In this document: piece by piece, positions 32,205 through 40,077 of the stretch | How positions within the stretch are numbered: the stretch's first letter is position 1 | Layout: every line of letters starts with the position of its first letter | From: Herbiconiux moechotypicola | Lineage (GTDB): Bacteria > Actinomycetota > Actinomycetes > Actinomycetales > Microbacteriaceae | DNA length: 64,000 nucleotides | Assembly: GCF_024979255.1 (NCBI RefSeq) | Contig: NZ_JANLCN010000004.1 | Location: forward strand, 124,001-188,000 | Reading direction: 5' to 3' | Notes under the pieces: generated by a model | What the model was told of the DNA's origin: nothing | The model's input: the letters and a program-made list of their open reading frames with translations, nothing else | Databases searched by the model: none | Made by a program: the position numbers and the translations under genes

Positions 32205-32481
32205 GGTGCGCGGGTGCGTGTCGAGCGAGCCGTTCGTCGGCGAAGGGCCGGATGGGGAGGTGGTGGCGTTCCTGGTTTCTGACGATGCTCACGCGGGTCG
32301 TCCGGATCCGGCGTGCGAGGTCATCTGCGAGGGAGCGCTTGCGCGGCGCGCGCTTGCGTGCGTGGTCGAGGGGTCGCGAGTCGTCGTGACGGGTGCGCTT
32401 CGCGCGTCTCAGCCGCCGAGGTGGGAAGGGAGCGATCTCTGCGTGCTGCGCGTTGAGGCTCGGGCGATCGAGTGTGTCTAG
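32188..32481 (+). CDS. SSB-like OB-fold protein
   Basis: This 97-aa protein (MFSQVEVRGCVSSEPFVGEGPDGEVVAFLVSDDA ... CEVICEGALARRALACVVEGSRVVVTGALRASQ) has the strand pattern of single-stranded-DNA-binding proteins carried by plasmids and integrative elements. AGGAGGTGGAGG precedes ATG 32188. The same frame is open upstream as basic sequence (GRRRALRAANARLARARRWRR) reaching into the Fic remnant, so the original gene may have been longer. It is short for SSB, lacking the C-terminal tail. Confidence 0.55.
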   Translation: MFSQVEVRGCVSSEPFVGEGPDGEVVAFLVSDDAHAGRPDPACEVICEGALARRALACVVEGSRVVVTGALRASQPPRWEGSDLCVLRVEARAIECV

Positions 32482-32574
32482 GGCGGCGGGAGGTGTGGAC
32501 GATGATCGTGAGGCCGACTGCGTAGAGCGCTCAACTCGCCTGGAAGGCGGTCGACGCTGTCGCGGGTGCGCATT

Positions 32575-32593
32575 TCGTATTACGATAAAGACC
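32575..32593 (+). promoter_or_regulatory. Leaderless promoter with RHH operator
   Basis: TCGTA-T-TACGA (32575-32585) is a perfect palindrome overlapping TACGAT (32581-32586), which lies 7 bases before ATG 32594. This is a typical autoregulatory layout for a ribbon-helix-helix antitoxin. Confidence 0.6.
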
Positions 32594-32857
32594 ATGGATG
32601 AGCGCGAGACGATCAACGGTGTTCCTGTCACGGAGGAGCAGATCGATGCCTGGGCGGCTGAGGCTGAGGTGGGATATGACGTGAAGGCGCTCAAGAAGCG
32701 CGGTCGCGGTCGTCCGGGGCGCGGTGCCGAGCCGATGCAGGTCGTTGCCATACGGCTTACCGCGGACGAATTAGCCGAGATCGACTTACGCGCTGCGCGC
32801 GAGCAGAAGTCCCGGTCTGAAGTCGTCCGTGATGCCCTGGCTGCGTCGGCCGCGTGA
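32594..32857 (+). CDS. Ribbon-helix-helix (CopG-type) antitoxin
   Basis: This 87-aa protein has an acidic N-terminus (VTEEQIDAWAAEAEVGYD), an RGRGRPGRG hook, then an RHH fold (MQVVAIRLTADELAEIDLRAAREQKSRSEVVRDALAA, residues 48-84). The N-terminal segment would wrap the toxin and the C-terminal part would bind DNA. It overlaps the toxin gene by 4 bases (GTGA). Confidence 0.82.
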   Translation: MDERETINGVPVTEEQIDAWAAEAEVGYDVKALKKRGRGRPGRGAEPMQVVAIRLTADELAEIDLRAAREQKSRSEVVRDALAASAA

Positions 32858-33093
32858 GGGTTCATCCCTCCGCGCTGAAGCACGGGGTCGATCCTGAAGA
32901 TTCGATCCAGGCCGCAACGTGGCCACTGTGGGTCGAAGACCTCGATGACGACAGCCCTGCTCGCCAGCTTCGGCTCGGATTCGACACCGGCGGCCGACTG
33001 CTGGAACTCGTCGTGCTGCGGTTCGACAGCGGCAACGAGCTCCTCATCCATTCAATGAAGGCTCGGCCCCAGATGTTCGATCTGCTGCCCTGA
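32854..33093 (+). CDS. Toxin-like partner of the RHH antitoxin (BrnT/RelE-like fold expected)
   Basis: This 79-aa protein (VHPSALKHGVDPEDSIQAATWPLWVEDLDDDSPARQLRLGFDTGGRLLELVVLRFDSGNELLIHSMKARPQMFDLL) follows a pattern common in actinobacterial RHH-paired toxins: S/A-x-KHGV at the start, a central LxLGFDxxGRLLE strand and an IHxMxARP end. It is probably a small ribonuclease; the catalytic residues are not established for this group. It is translationally coupled to the antitoxin. Confidence 0.7.
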   Translation: MRVHPSALKHGVDPEDSIQAATWPLWVEDLDDDSPARQLRLGFDTGGRLLELVVLRFDSGNELLIHSMKARPQMFDLLP

Positions 33094-33407
33094 CAGGGAT
33101 GCGCCCCAGAGCAGCGGCGCGTGACTTCTTCTATACGCGGTGTTCCGCGTGGGCTTCCTGCACGATGTCGCCGACTCGCTGCGGATGCGATCGAGAATCA
33201 CCAGGCGGGCGCTAGCCGTCGATTCGATTGCAGGTCCGAGCGCATGCTGCTGAACTGCGCGTCTGCTCCTGCGAGCACGCGAAGTGTCTCGGCTTCCATG
33301 GGTGAGGCGATCGTGCGGAGCGGTGACTCGAGGTCCATGCATCGCTTGTGCAGCCAGAGTTGTGATCGCGCAACTCAGGTTGGACGACCATAGGGGAGGA
33401 TGGCGGA
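33094..33407. other. Intergenic stretch without a recognised gene
   Basis: This 314-base gap lies between the RHH/toxin pair and the next gene. No frame shows the strong GC-rich third-position pattern of neighbouring genes and no product is recognised. Less biased base composition suggests decayed or transferred DNA. The last bases carry the ribosome site GGGGAGGA of the following gene. Confidence 0.6.
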
Positions 33408-34058
33408 ATGAGCGGCTACGTGCGCCCGGCGGTCGAAGCGGTTGTGTTTCGCGACGGCGACGGGCGAGTTATCGAGTACGGGAGCCGGTGGGAGGGGTCG
33501 CCGCCGGAGGACACCTACTCGATGAGCGCGCATCCGGAGCGGTTCGCGCCGCTGCATACCGTGGCGGATGCTCTCATCGACTACCTCCGCGACATCTGCG
33601 ACGTCAGCGTCGAGGAGGGCGATGACGTGGTGGCCGACCTCATCCGTCCCCCGTCTCACGACGTCGTGCGCGCGGTGCGGGTGCGACCTCGCGACCCGGC
33701 CTGCGCATCCGTGACCGTGGTGATGACCGCCTACCCCGGCATCTACCTGCACGCCGGCGTGCTGCACGACTTCCACTACCCGGTGTGCGGATGCGACGCC
33801 TGCGACTCGACGTGGCAGCACGAGGCCGACAGGCTGGAGGAGCAGGTGCTCGCGGTCGTCGCGGGGAACTACCGCGAGACGCTCGAGCGACGCGAGGGCG
33901 AGACGTGGGTCGGGTTCGCGTTCACGTATCCCGACGGCGCGTCTTCGGGTGGGTCTCGTGAGGAGGGCATGTCGCCCGAGAGCTATGCGGTGGCGGATGC
34001 GGCGCTGCGCGCCGTGACTGCGGAATGGGCTGCATGGCCGAGGCGTCAAGGCCGATAG
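33408..34058 (+). CDS. Hypothetical protein, DUF6226-like
   Basis: This 216-aa soluble protein begins MSGYVRPAVEAVVFRDGDGRVIEYGSRWEGSPPEDTYS and contains HPERFAPLHTVADALIDYL, then a paired-cysteine segment (YPVCGCDACDSTW, residues 124-136). This pattern resembles actinobacterial DUF6226 proteins, of unknown function. The Cys-x-Cys-x-x-Cys segment could bind a metal. It has good codon bias and a strong ribosome site (GGGGAGGA). It lies within the toxin-antitoxin region but has no obvious link to it. Confidence 0.6.
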   Translation: MSGYVRPAVEAVVFRDGDGRVIEYGSRWEGSPPEDTYSMSAHPERFAPLHTVADALIDYLRDICDVSVEEGDDVVADLIRPPSHDVVRAVRVRPRDPACASVTVVMTAYPGIYLHAGVLHDFHYPVCGCDACDSTWQHEADRLEEQVLAVVAGNYRETLERREGETWVGFAFTYPDGASSGGSREEGMSPESYAVADAALRAVTAEWAAWPRRQGR

Positions 34059-34062
34059 CGGC

Positions 34063-34087
34063 TAGAATATGGCGTAAGAAACATATT
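34063..34087 (+). promoter_or_regulatory. Promoter/operator of the XRE-nucleotidyltransferase pair
   Basis: TAGAAT (34063-34068) is a good -10. AATATG (34066-34071) and CATATT (34082-34087) form an inverted repeat starting within it. A GGGAGG ribosome site at 34097-34102 serves GTG 34110. Confidence 0.45.
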
Positions 34088-34109
34088 TTGGTTCAGGGAG
34101 GTGATCGAT

Positions 34110-34685
34110 GTGGCGGATGCATCGACGCTCATCCGTGCTGCCCGTCGAAGTCGACGGCTTACGCAGGAACAACTCGCTGAGCGTGCTCAGCTGGACCAGG
34201 GCAGCGTGTCCCGCTCTGAGCGGGGTCGCGATGCGGGGTTCAGCACGATCGATCGACTCCTCGCCGGCGCGGGCCACCGGCTCTACGCGGCACCCACGCG
34301 GCGGGACGATGCGGCGTCTTCAGCGGCGGAAATCCGTGAGCACCTCCGTCATGGAGACAAGGATCGCGCCCTGCGTGCGTTGCTTCAACTCAACGACAAT
34401 CTTCTGGCAGAGCATGGGCTCGTTCGAGGAGTCCTCGGCTTGGCTGAGCCTGAGCCGACCAGAGACCTGGTCTGGGATGCGGCGATTGCGGCCCTCGTGG
34501 CGTGGAGGTTGGGCGCAGAGAGAATCCCGCTGCCGACCTGGGTCGACGAGCCGGGGCGATTTCTCTCCGAGCCACGAACGCTCGAGGTCGACTCGGCCGA
34601 CCCCGTGCCGCCGCGGTCGGAGGTGCCCGACGAGTTCGCGAAGCGGGGCGTGCTCGCCTGGAGTGACACGTTCGCGAGCGTCTGA
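34110..34685 (+). CDS. XRE-family antitoxin-like regulator
   Basis: This 191-aa protein has an N-terminal XRE helix-turn-helix (TLIRAARRSRRLTQEQLAERAQLDQGSVSRSERGRDAGFSTIDRLLAGAGHRL) and a C-terminal domain ending PDEFAKRGVLAWSDTFASV, a layout seen in antitoxins paired with nucleotidyltransferases. GTG 34110 follows a GGGAGG ribosome site by 7 bases; GTG 34101 in the same frame overlaps that site. The next gene begins 3 bases after its stop, so they form an operon. Confidence 0.75.
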   Translation: MADASTLIRAARRSRRLTQEQLAERAQLDQGSVSRSERGRDAGFSTIDRLLAGAGHRLYAAPTRRDDAASSAAEIREHLRHGDKDRALRALLQLNDNLLAEHGLVRGVLGLAEPEPTRDLVWDAAIAALVAWRLGAERIPLPTWVDEPGRFLSEPRTLEVDSADPVPPRSEVPDEFAKRGVLAWSDTFASV

Positions 34686-34687
34686 CG

Positions 34688-35269
34688 ATGGCCAGCGCAC
34701 TGAATCGTGACGACATCATCACAGGTCTGCGTGAACTCATCACCGAACTCCGGGCGGCCGGTCAGGTGGCGGGGATCCGGCTCGTCGGTGGTGCGGCCCT
34801 CTCTCTGCGGTACTTCGACCGTGGCATGACGCAGGATCTCGACTCGCTCCACATTCGCCCCGGCAGCGACGAGGCGGTGGCGGATGCGGCGGCCCGAGTC
34901 GCTCGACTTCACGATTGGGACCCGGACTGGCTGAACTTCGAGGTGACGAAAGCGGATGCGCTCCCCACGTTGGGGCGTGAGGTCGTGTGGGAGAGCATCT
35001 ACGACGAAGACGGCATCGTGGTTCAGGTGGCCTCGAAGGAGGCCTTGCTCGCGATGAAATTGAGGGCCAACCGCCCGGGTCGCGATACGCGCGACATCCG
35101 TCTCCTGCTGGGGCTGTGCCGCATCGACACCCTCGAGCGGTGCGAGGACTTCTATGAGGAGTTCTATCCCGGTGACGGGCTCGCTCCGCGGGCAGTGAGC
35201 ATCGTCGAGGCGATCCTCGCTGAAGGTCCGCCTGACGCACCTGAGCCACCGGAGCCGGTCGTGCTCTGA
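34688..35269 (+). CDS. Nucleotidyltransferase-fold protein, probable toxin (DUF6036/AbiEii-like)
   Basis: This 193-aa protein has the polymerase-beta nucleotidyltransferase signature GG...DxD (VGGAALSLRYFDRGMTQDLDSLHI, residues 35-58) and later KEALLAMKLRANRPGRDTRDIRLLL. Proteins of this kind act as toxins by adding nucleotides to tRNA (MenT/AbiEii) or serve in abortive infection. Pairing with an XRE regulator supports a toxin-antitoxin role; target unknown. Confidence 0.72.
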   Translation: MASALNRDDIITGLRELITELRAAGQVAGIRLVGGAALSLRYFDRGMTQDLDSLHIRPGSDEAVADAAARVARLHDWDPDWLNFEVTKADALPTLGREVVWESIYDEDGIVVQVASKEALLAMKLRANRPGRDTRDIRLLLGLCRIDTLERCEDFYEEFYPGDGLAPRAVSIVEAILAEGPPDAPEPPEPVVL

Positions 35270-35355
35270 ATGGTGAGTGGTGATCCCGTCGAAGGTGCTC
35301 CTTTGGGGCGATCGCGTGAGTACGGTGGGGAATCCGGCGTCTCTCGAGGAGTGCG

Positions 35356-36639
35356 ATGACCACCAACATGCGCGATAGCCTGCTCAGCGAGGCCGACCTC
35401 GACCGACGGGGCGCACTGCGGCGGATGAAGGTGCTCGCGACTGCGCTGCTGGTCGGGGCCGCCGTCGTGTTCGCGGTGGCGTTCGCGCTGCAGGATCGGT
35501 ATCCGTGGCTCGGGTTCGTGCGGGCGGCGGCCGAGGGCGCGATGGTGGGGGCGCTCGCGGACTGGTTCGCGGTGACGGCGTTGTTCCGGCATCCGCTCGG
35601 GCTGCGCATCCCGCACACCGCGATCATCCCGAACCGAAAAGACGAGATCGGGGTGAGTCTCGGCGAGTTCGTGGAGCAGAACTTCCTCTCCGACGAGGTG
35701 GTGCGCAGCAAGCTCGCGACCTTCAGCGTGGCCGATCGGGTGGGGTCATGGCTGGCCGACCCGGCCCATGCCGAGCGGGCGAGCGCCGAGGCTGCCGTGA
35801 TCGCCCAGGGTGCGCTGCGCATCCTGAGCGACAGCGACGTCGAAGGGCTCATCGAGCGGCTCGCGCGCACGCATCTGTTCGAGAAGGAGTGGGCGCCCAC
35901 GATCGGGCGGGTGGGAGCCGAGCTCGTGGCGGCCGATCAGCAGCGGGCGGTGGTGGATGCGCTGGTCGAGGCGGCCGAGACGTGGCTGGTCGCGCATCCG
36001 GATGCGCTGGGCGAGGTCGTGTCGACGCGGTTGCCCAGGTGGGTGCCCGGGTTCGCGAAGGGGTTCGCCGACGATCGGGCGTACAAGGAACTCGTCGGAT
36101 TGTTGCGGGCTGTGCGCGACGACCCCGAGCATCCGTTGCGCGTGGCGATCGACGGCTATCTCGTCGATCTCACCGAGCGGCTGCAGCACGATCCGGCGAT
36201 GGGGGAGCGGGTGGAGGAGATCAAGGCCGTGTTCCTCGCGAGCCCGCGGCTGCGGTCGTTCGCCGGGCAGCTGTGGAGTGCGATCAAGGCGACGGTGAGC
36301 GAGGCGCTGGCCGACCCGGCGAGTGAGCTGCGGCGGGCGGCGGCGTCCGCTCTGGTGGATGTGGGGGTGCGGCTCTCGGGCGACCGCACGCTCGCGAGCA
36401 AGATCGACGCGTGGATCGCGGATGCGGCGGGGTATGCGGTGCAGAAATACCGGCACGATCTGGCGTCGGTGATCAGCGAGACGGTGCAGCGGTGGGATGC
36501 GCGGGAGACCACCGAGAAGATCGAGCTGCAGGTGGGGCGCGATCTGCAGTTCATCCGCATCAACGGCACCGTGGTGGGGGCGATCGCGGGGGTGGGCATC
36601 TTTGCCATCGCGACCGGGCTGCATGCGTTGCTCGCGTGA
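35356..36639 (+). CDS. DUF445-family membrane protein
   Basis: This 427-aa protein has a DUF445 N-terminus (helix at residues 26-46, then GAMVGALADWFAVTALFRHPLGLRIPHTAIIPNRKDEIGVSLGEFV) and a long helical middle. A second membrane helix closes the C-terminus (GAIAGVGIFAIATGLHALLA). The family is widespread; function unknown. GAGGAG precedes the ATG. Confidence 0.9.
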   Translation: MTTNMRDSLLSEADLDRRGALRRMKVLATALLVGAAVVFAVAFALQDRYPWLGFVRAAAEGAMVGALADWFAVTALFRHPLGLRIPHTAIIPNRKDEIGVSLGEFVEQNFLSDEVVRSKLATFSVADRVGSWLADPAHAERASAEAAVIAQGALRILSDSDVEGLIERLARTHLFEKEWAPTIGRVGAELVAADQQRAVVDALVEAAETWLVAHPDALGEVVSTRLPRWVPGFAKGFADDRAYKELVGLLRAVRDDPEHPLRVAIDGYLVDLTERLQHDPAMGERVEEIKAVFLASPRLRSFAGQLWSAIKATVSEALADPASELRRAAASALVDVGVRLSGDRTLASKIDAWIADAAGYAVQKYRHDLASVISETVQRWDARETTEKIELQVGRDLQFIRINGTVVGAIAGVGIFAIATGLHALLA

Positions 36640-36750
36640 GCGCGCGGTCGACGTGGTGTCGGTCGCGCGCTCAGCACCGACCGTTTCGGGCCGCGAAAGT
36701 CGGGCGGGAGGCGATACCGGCGCGGGAGAGTGGGTGTCGAAGGGAGAGCC

Positions 36751-37620
36751 GTGATCGCTGAGCTGAACAGGCTGGTGGAGTCGGTCGAAGAGCGCCTCGC
36801 CGACGAGATCGACGTAGGCGAGCTGGCGCTCGGGCTCGGGACGACCGAGTACCACCTGCGGCGCATGTTCTCGTCGCTGGCGGGTATGCCGCTGTCGGAA
36901 TACATCCGGCGGCGGCGGATGACCCTGGCGGCGGCGGATGTGGTCGGCGGTGGGGAGCCACTGATCGACATCGCCGTGCGCTACGGCTACGGATCGACCG
37001 AGGCCTTCACGCGCGCCTTCCGCGCGGTGCACGGCGTCGGCCCCGGCGATGTCCGGCGCGACGGCGGACCCCTTCGCACGCAACCGCAGCTCAGGTTCCG
37101 CCTGACCGTCGAAGGGAACACCGTCATGCACACCCGCCTCGTCGAACGACCCGCGTTCAGGCTCGTCGGGCACGCCGCCCGCGTGCCGCTCATCCATCAG
37201 GGCGCCAACCCGCACATCCTCTCGTTCATCGGCGCGCTGCCGGCGGAGGAGCACGCGCGACTCAAGGCCCTGAGTGCTGCCGAGCCGGCCGGGCTGCTCC
37301 AGGTGAGTGCGGACGTGGACGCGGACTACCGCGAGGGAACCGAGCTCACCTACCTGCACGGTGTCGCGGTCGGTGCCGACTCGGAGGTGCCCGAAGGGCT
37401 CGACGCCTTCGAGGTGGCGAGCGGCATGTGGGCGGTGTTCACGGTGTCGGGGGAGTACCCGACTGCGCTGCAGTCGACCTGGGCGGCGACGGCGTCCGAA
37501 TGGTTCCCGTCGAACCCCTGGAGGTTGCGGGAGGGACCGTCGATCGTCGCGGTTCTCGAGCGGGCGGATGACTTCTCGACCGCTACCTGCGAACTCTGGT
37601 TGCCGGTGGAGCGGGCGTGA
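36751..37620 (+). CDS. AraC-family regulator with GyrI-like effector domain
   Basis: This 289-aa regulator has two AraC helix-turn-helix units at the N-terminus (DEIDVGELALGLGTTEYHLRRMFSSLAGMPLSEYIRRRRMTLAA; LIDIAVRYGYGSTEAFTRAFRAVHG). A GyrI-like small-molecule-binding domain follows (residues 125-289, ending ATCELWLPVERA). This order is that of the Rob/SoxS-like drug sensors. GTG 36751 is chosen because GAAGGGAGA lies just upstream. No target is evident next to it. Confidence 0.88.
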   Translation: MIAELNRLVESVEERLADEIDVGELALGLGTTEYHLRRMFSSLAGMPLSEYIRRRRMTLAAADVVGGGEPLIDIAVRYGYGSTEAFTRAFRAVHGVGPGDVRRDGGPLRTQPQLRFRLTVEGNTVMHTRLVERPAFRLVGHAARVPLIHQGANPHILSFIGALPAEEHARLKALSAAEPAGLLQVSADVDADYREGTELTYLHGVAVGADSEVPEGLDAFEVASGMWAVFTVSGEYPTALQSTWAATASEWFPSNPWRLREGPSIVAVLERADDFSTATCELWLPVERA

Positions 37621-37646
37621 GTGCGTGTCACCGCTAAACTGCGGGC

Positions 37647-38093
37647 ATGGTCGAGGTGGGGAGACGGACGGTACTCGCGGGGGCGTGGGCGACGCCGGTG
37701 GTGTTGCTCGCGGCGACGGCCCCGGGAGCGGCCGCGAGTGAGACGCACGCCGTCTCGTGGACGTGGGTGCCCGCGGCGGCGAGTGGCGCCGCGGAGGCCT
37801 CTTCGACGCTGCGGATCACGAACGACTCGGCCGCCGACGTTGAGGTCACGCTCTCGGTCGCACGCCTGCAGGGCGACACCGAACTCATGTCGTGGAACAT
37901 GCTCGGCCCCGCGTTCCTCCTGAGCGACCTGTCGAACAGCGACTTCGTCGCCACGGGCACGCTGGCGGCCGGCGGTCAGTACGGTGTGTCGCTCGGCTTC
38001 ACCGGCCCAGACGGCGAAGCCCGCTCCTTTGCCGCCTCACTGACCAGCCCCGGCGACGCCCAGAGTCCAGCGGTCACCCTCACGTTCCCCTGA
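37647..38093 (+). CDS. Tat-exported hypothetical protein
   Basis: This 148-aa protein has a twin-arginine leader (VGRRTVLAGAWATPVVLLAATAPGAAAS) and one beta-sandwich domain (TLRITNDSAADVEVTLSVARLQG ... GGQYGVSLGFTGPDGEARSFAASLTSP). No anchor is visible, so it is secreted. The leader RRxVLAxAWAxPVV is shared with the protein at 47043-47666. The start is 6 bases after TAAACT (37635-37640), leaderless. Function unknown. Confidence 0.75.
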   Translation: MVEVGRRTVLAGAWATPVVLLAATAPGAAASETHAVSWTWVPAAASGAAEASSTLRITNDSAADVEVTLSVARLQGDTELMSWNMLGPAFLLSDLSNSDFVATGTLAAGGQYGVSLGFTGPDGEARSFAASLTSPGDAQSPAVTLTFP

Positions 38094-38120
38094 ACAGAAG
38101 TGCGCGCTCCGTCCGTGCGC

Positions 38121-38133
38121 TAGAATTCTGTAC
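38121..38133 (+). promoter_or_regulatory. Leaderless promoter of the Phd/RelE pair
   Basis: TAGAAT (38121-38126) lies 7 bases before ATG 38134. The palindrome AGAATTCT (38122-38129) overlaps it and may be part of the Phd operator. Confidence 0.5.
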
Positions 38134-38460
38134 ATGACGACACTTCCGGTCGCAGAAGCGCGCGCGAACTTCTCCAAGATCGTGGAGTCCGCCTCGACGA
38201 CGCACGAGCGCTTCGAGGTCACGCGCAACGGGAGCCGTGCCGTGGTCATCCTCGGCGCCGACGACTACGACGTGCTGCTCGAGACGATCGAGATCCTCAG
38301 CGATTCGTCAGCGCTCGAAGCCATTCACGAGGGTCTTCGCGACCTCGAGGCCGACGACCTTGTCGACGCGGATGACCTGCGCGACGCCATGATCGAAGCG
38401 CGACGACTCGGTGGCGATTTGCGCGTGAGCGGGCGACCGCCCGTGACCGACGACGAGTGA
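38134..38460 (+). CDS. Phd/YefM-family antitoxin
   Basis: This 108-aa protein has the Phd N-terminal DNA-binding fold (LPVAEARANFSKIVESASTTHERFEVTRNGSRAVVILGADDYDVLLETIEIL). An acidic C-terminal half (DLEADDLVDADDL) would cover the toxin. It overlaps the RelE gene by 4 bases (GTGA) and should repress its own promoter. Confidence 0.9.
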   Translation: MTTLPVAEARANFSKIVESASTTHERFEVTRNGSRAVVILGADDYDVLLETIEILSDSSALEAIHEGLRDLEADDLVDADDLRDAMIEARRLGGDLRVSGRPPVTDDE

Positions 38461-38729
38461 GCGCGCCCTACGAGGTGCGTTTCACCCGCTCGGCCAAGCG
38501 CGCGCTGACCGAGCAGCTGCCTGAAGCCGTCGCCGCAGCGGCGTTCGAGTTCATCATGGGAGCCCTGCGCGACAATCCGAAACGGCTCGGCAAGCAGCTC
38601 AACGAGCCCCTCTTTCCGCTCTACTCGGCACGGCGTGGTGAGTATCGCGTGATCTACCGGGTGGAAGACCGCCGCCTCATCATCGAGGTGGTCACCGTGG
38701 TTCATCGGCGGGATGCGTATCAAAGCTGA
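38457..38729 (+). CDS. RelE/ParE-family toxin
   Basis: This 90-aa protein (YEVRFTRSAKRALTEQLPEAVAAAAFEFIMGALRDNPKRLGKQLNEPLFPLYSARRGEYRVIYRVEDRRLIIEVVTVVHRRDAY) has the RelE pattern with Arg-rich beta-strands and a terminal HRRDAY. RelE toxins cut mRNA in the ribosome A-site. Its last 38 bases overlap the convergent hydrolase gene. Confidence 0.92.
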   Translation: MSAPYEVRFTRSAKRALTEQLPEAVAAAAFEFIMGALRDNPKRLGKQLNEPLFPLYSARRGEYRVIYRVEDRRLIIEVVTVVHRRDAYQS

Positions 38730-39747
38730 GGCGCGCATCCGCCACCACCCCCTCGATCGCGTCGATCACGAGCGCTGCGTTGTCGTGGGCGATGTCGTGA
38801 CCGCTGTGCGTCTCGGTGAGGTGCGTCTCATCCGGCACCAGCGTCGCCTGGAACTGCTGCGACGCCGCCTGCGCCCGGTCGATCTGCTCGCCGAGGTCGA
38901 GCGGTGTGCCCTCGGGAAGGGTTCCGGCGTCGATCAGCGACTCCCAGATGGGCGCGTACTTCACGTCGGCCGAGAGCACCGTGACGGGCATCGGGCTGAT
39001 GGCGGGTGCCGCGCGCATCTCGTCGAACACGGCGTCGTCGTCGAGCCGTTCGAGTGCGGGGTATACGGCGATGTCGGCGGGGTCGGAGGCGCCCGACACC
39101 TTCCACATCTCGTAGTACTCGGGCGAGAGCGCCGTCTGGAACGCCTCCGACAGCGTGTCGACGAGCACCAGTCCCACCACCTCGTCGGGATGCGCGCTCG
39201 CGAAGAGGCGCGCGATCATCCCACCGTACGAGTGCGCCGCCAGCACGTAAGGGCCCGGCACATCCGCGGCTTCGAGCAGCGCCTGCAGGTCGGCGGCGGC
39301 CGGTGCGGCGGTGGTGGGCTGCTCGATCGGGTCCGACCGGCTGAACGCGTTGCCGTCGAGCACCGTTCCCGGCCGGTCATAGGTGCACGCGCGCGTGTTC
39401 TCGGCGATCGCCGGGTAGACCGGCTTTTGGCCGTCGGATGCGCGGCTCCAGTAGTCGCCCCCGGCCCGCAGCCCTCCGACGAACACCACGGTCGGCGAAC
39501 CGCTGCCGCTGCACTCGAGATATATCTTCCGCCCGCCGCCCACATCGAACAGCCCCGCGATGGGCGACGCAGACGTGGCGGCGGCCGGGTCTGCGGCGTC
39601 GCTGTTCGCGTTGGTGGGGGATCCCCTGGGTGCGATCGGAGAGGAGCACCCCACGAGAGCCGCACAGACGGAGGCGAGCACCAGTGCGGAGCGAAGCATT
39701 CGCCCCCGGGCCCCGCGCGGTGGTCGCCCTGGTCGGCGCACCGTCAC
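38692..39747 (-). CDS. Alpha/beta-hydrolase lipoprotein
   Basis: This alpha/beta-hydrolase of about 335-351 aa has a lipobox (CAALVGC), a conserved HGxx-like strand VVFVGGLRAGGDYW, nucleophile elbow AHSYGGMIA and terminal histidine in SGHDIAHDN. It should be anchored outside the membrane. GTG 39747 overlaps the stop of the upstream gene (GTGA) and supports coupling; ATG 39699 (MLRSALVLAS) gives a more standard signal peptide. Substrate unknown. Confidence 0.83.
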   Translation of the reverse strand: MTVRRPGRPPRGARGRMLRSALVLASVCAALVGCSSPIAPRGSPTNANSDAADPAAATSASPIAGLFDVGGGRKIYLECSGSGSPTVVFVGGLRAGGDYWSRASDGQKPVYPAIAENTRACTYDRPGTVLDGNAFSRSDPIEQPTTAAPAAADLQALLEAADVPGPYVLAAHSYGGMIARLFASAHPDEVVGLVLVDTLSEAFQTALSPEYYEMWKVSGASDPADIAVYPALERLDDDAVFDEMRAAPAISPMPVTVLSADVKYAPIWESLIDAGTLPEGTPLDLGEQIDRAQAASQQFQATLVPDETHLTETHSGHDIAHDNAALVIDAIEGVVADARLSFDTHPADEPR

Positions 39748-39995
39748 TCCCGAGCCCCCCGCGTGCGCTTCAGGTGCACCAGCACGAGGCCGGCCGCGAG
39801 CAGCGCCGCGCCCAGCGGAGCGGAGATGTCGTTCACGATGACGATGACCGTCTGAAGCGCGATGAGCAGACTCTGGCCCCCGGGCGAGCCGGAATCGACC
39901 AACCTGAAGCCGAGCACCGACGTCCCCGTCGTCAGCACGGCCGACAGCACGATGAGGCCGACCCCCGCGATCACGAACCTGTTGCCCGAGCGCAT
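39744..39995 (-). CDS. Small hypothetical membrane protein
   Basis: This 83-aa protein (MRSGNRFVIAGVGLIVLSAVLTTGTSVLGFRLVDSGSPGG) has two membrane helices (residues 8-28 and 43-72) and a short basic tail. GGAAGG lies 6 bases before ATG 39995. It overlaps the hydrolase gene by 4 bases, so the two are co-expressed. Not recognised further. Confidence 0.65.
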   Translation of the reverse strand: MRSGNRFVIAGVGLIVLSAVLTTGTSVLGFRLVDSGSPGGQSLLIALQTVIVIVNDISAPLGAALLAAGLVLVHLKRTRGARE

Positions 39996-40077
39996 CAGCC
40001 CACCTTCCCGCACCTTCCCGCCTGGACGTGTGCGAACAATGCTCACCATAGGCGCTATCGGCGCTCCTGGACACCCC

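Noticed and set aside
33121-33393. Possible small gene in the 314-base gap
   Set aside because: Open frames exist on both strands, but there is no codon bias, no recognisable product and no good ribosome site for them.
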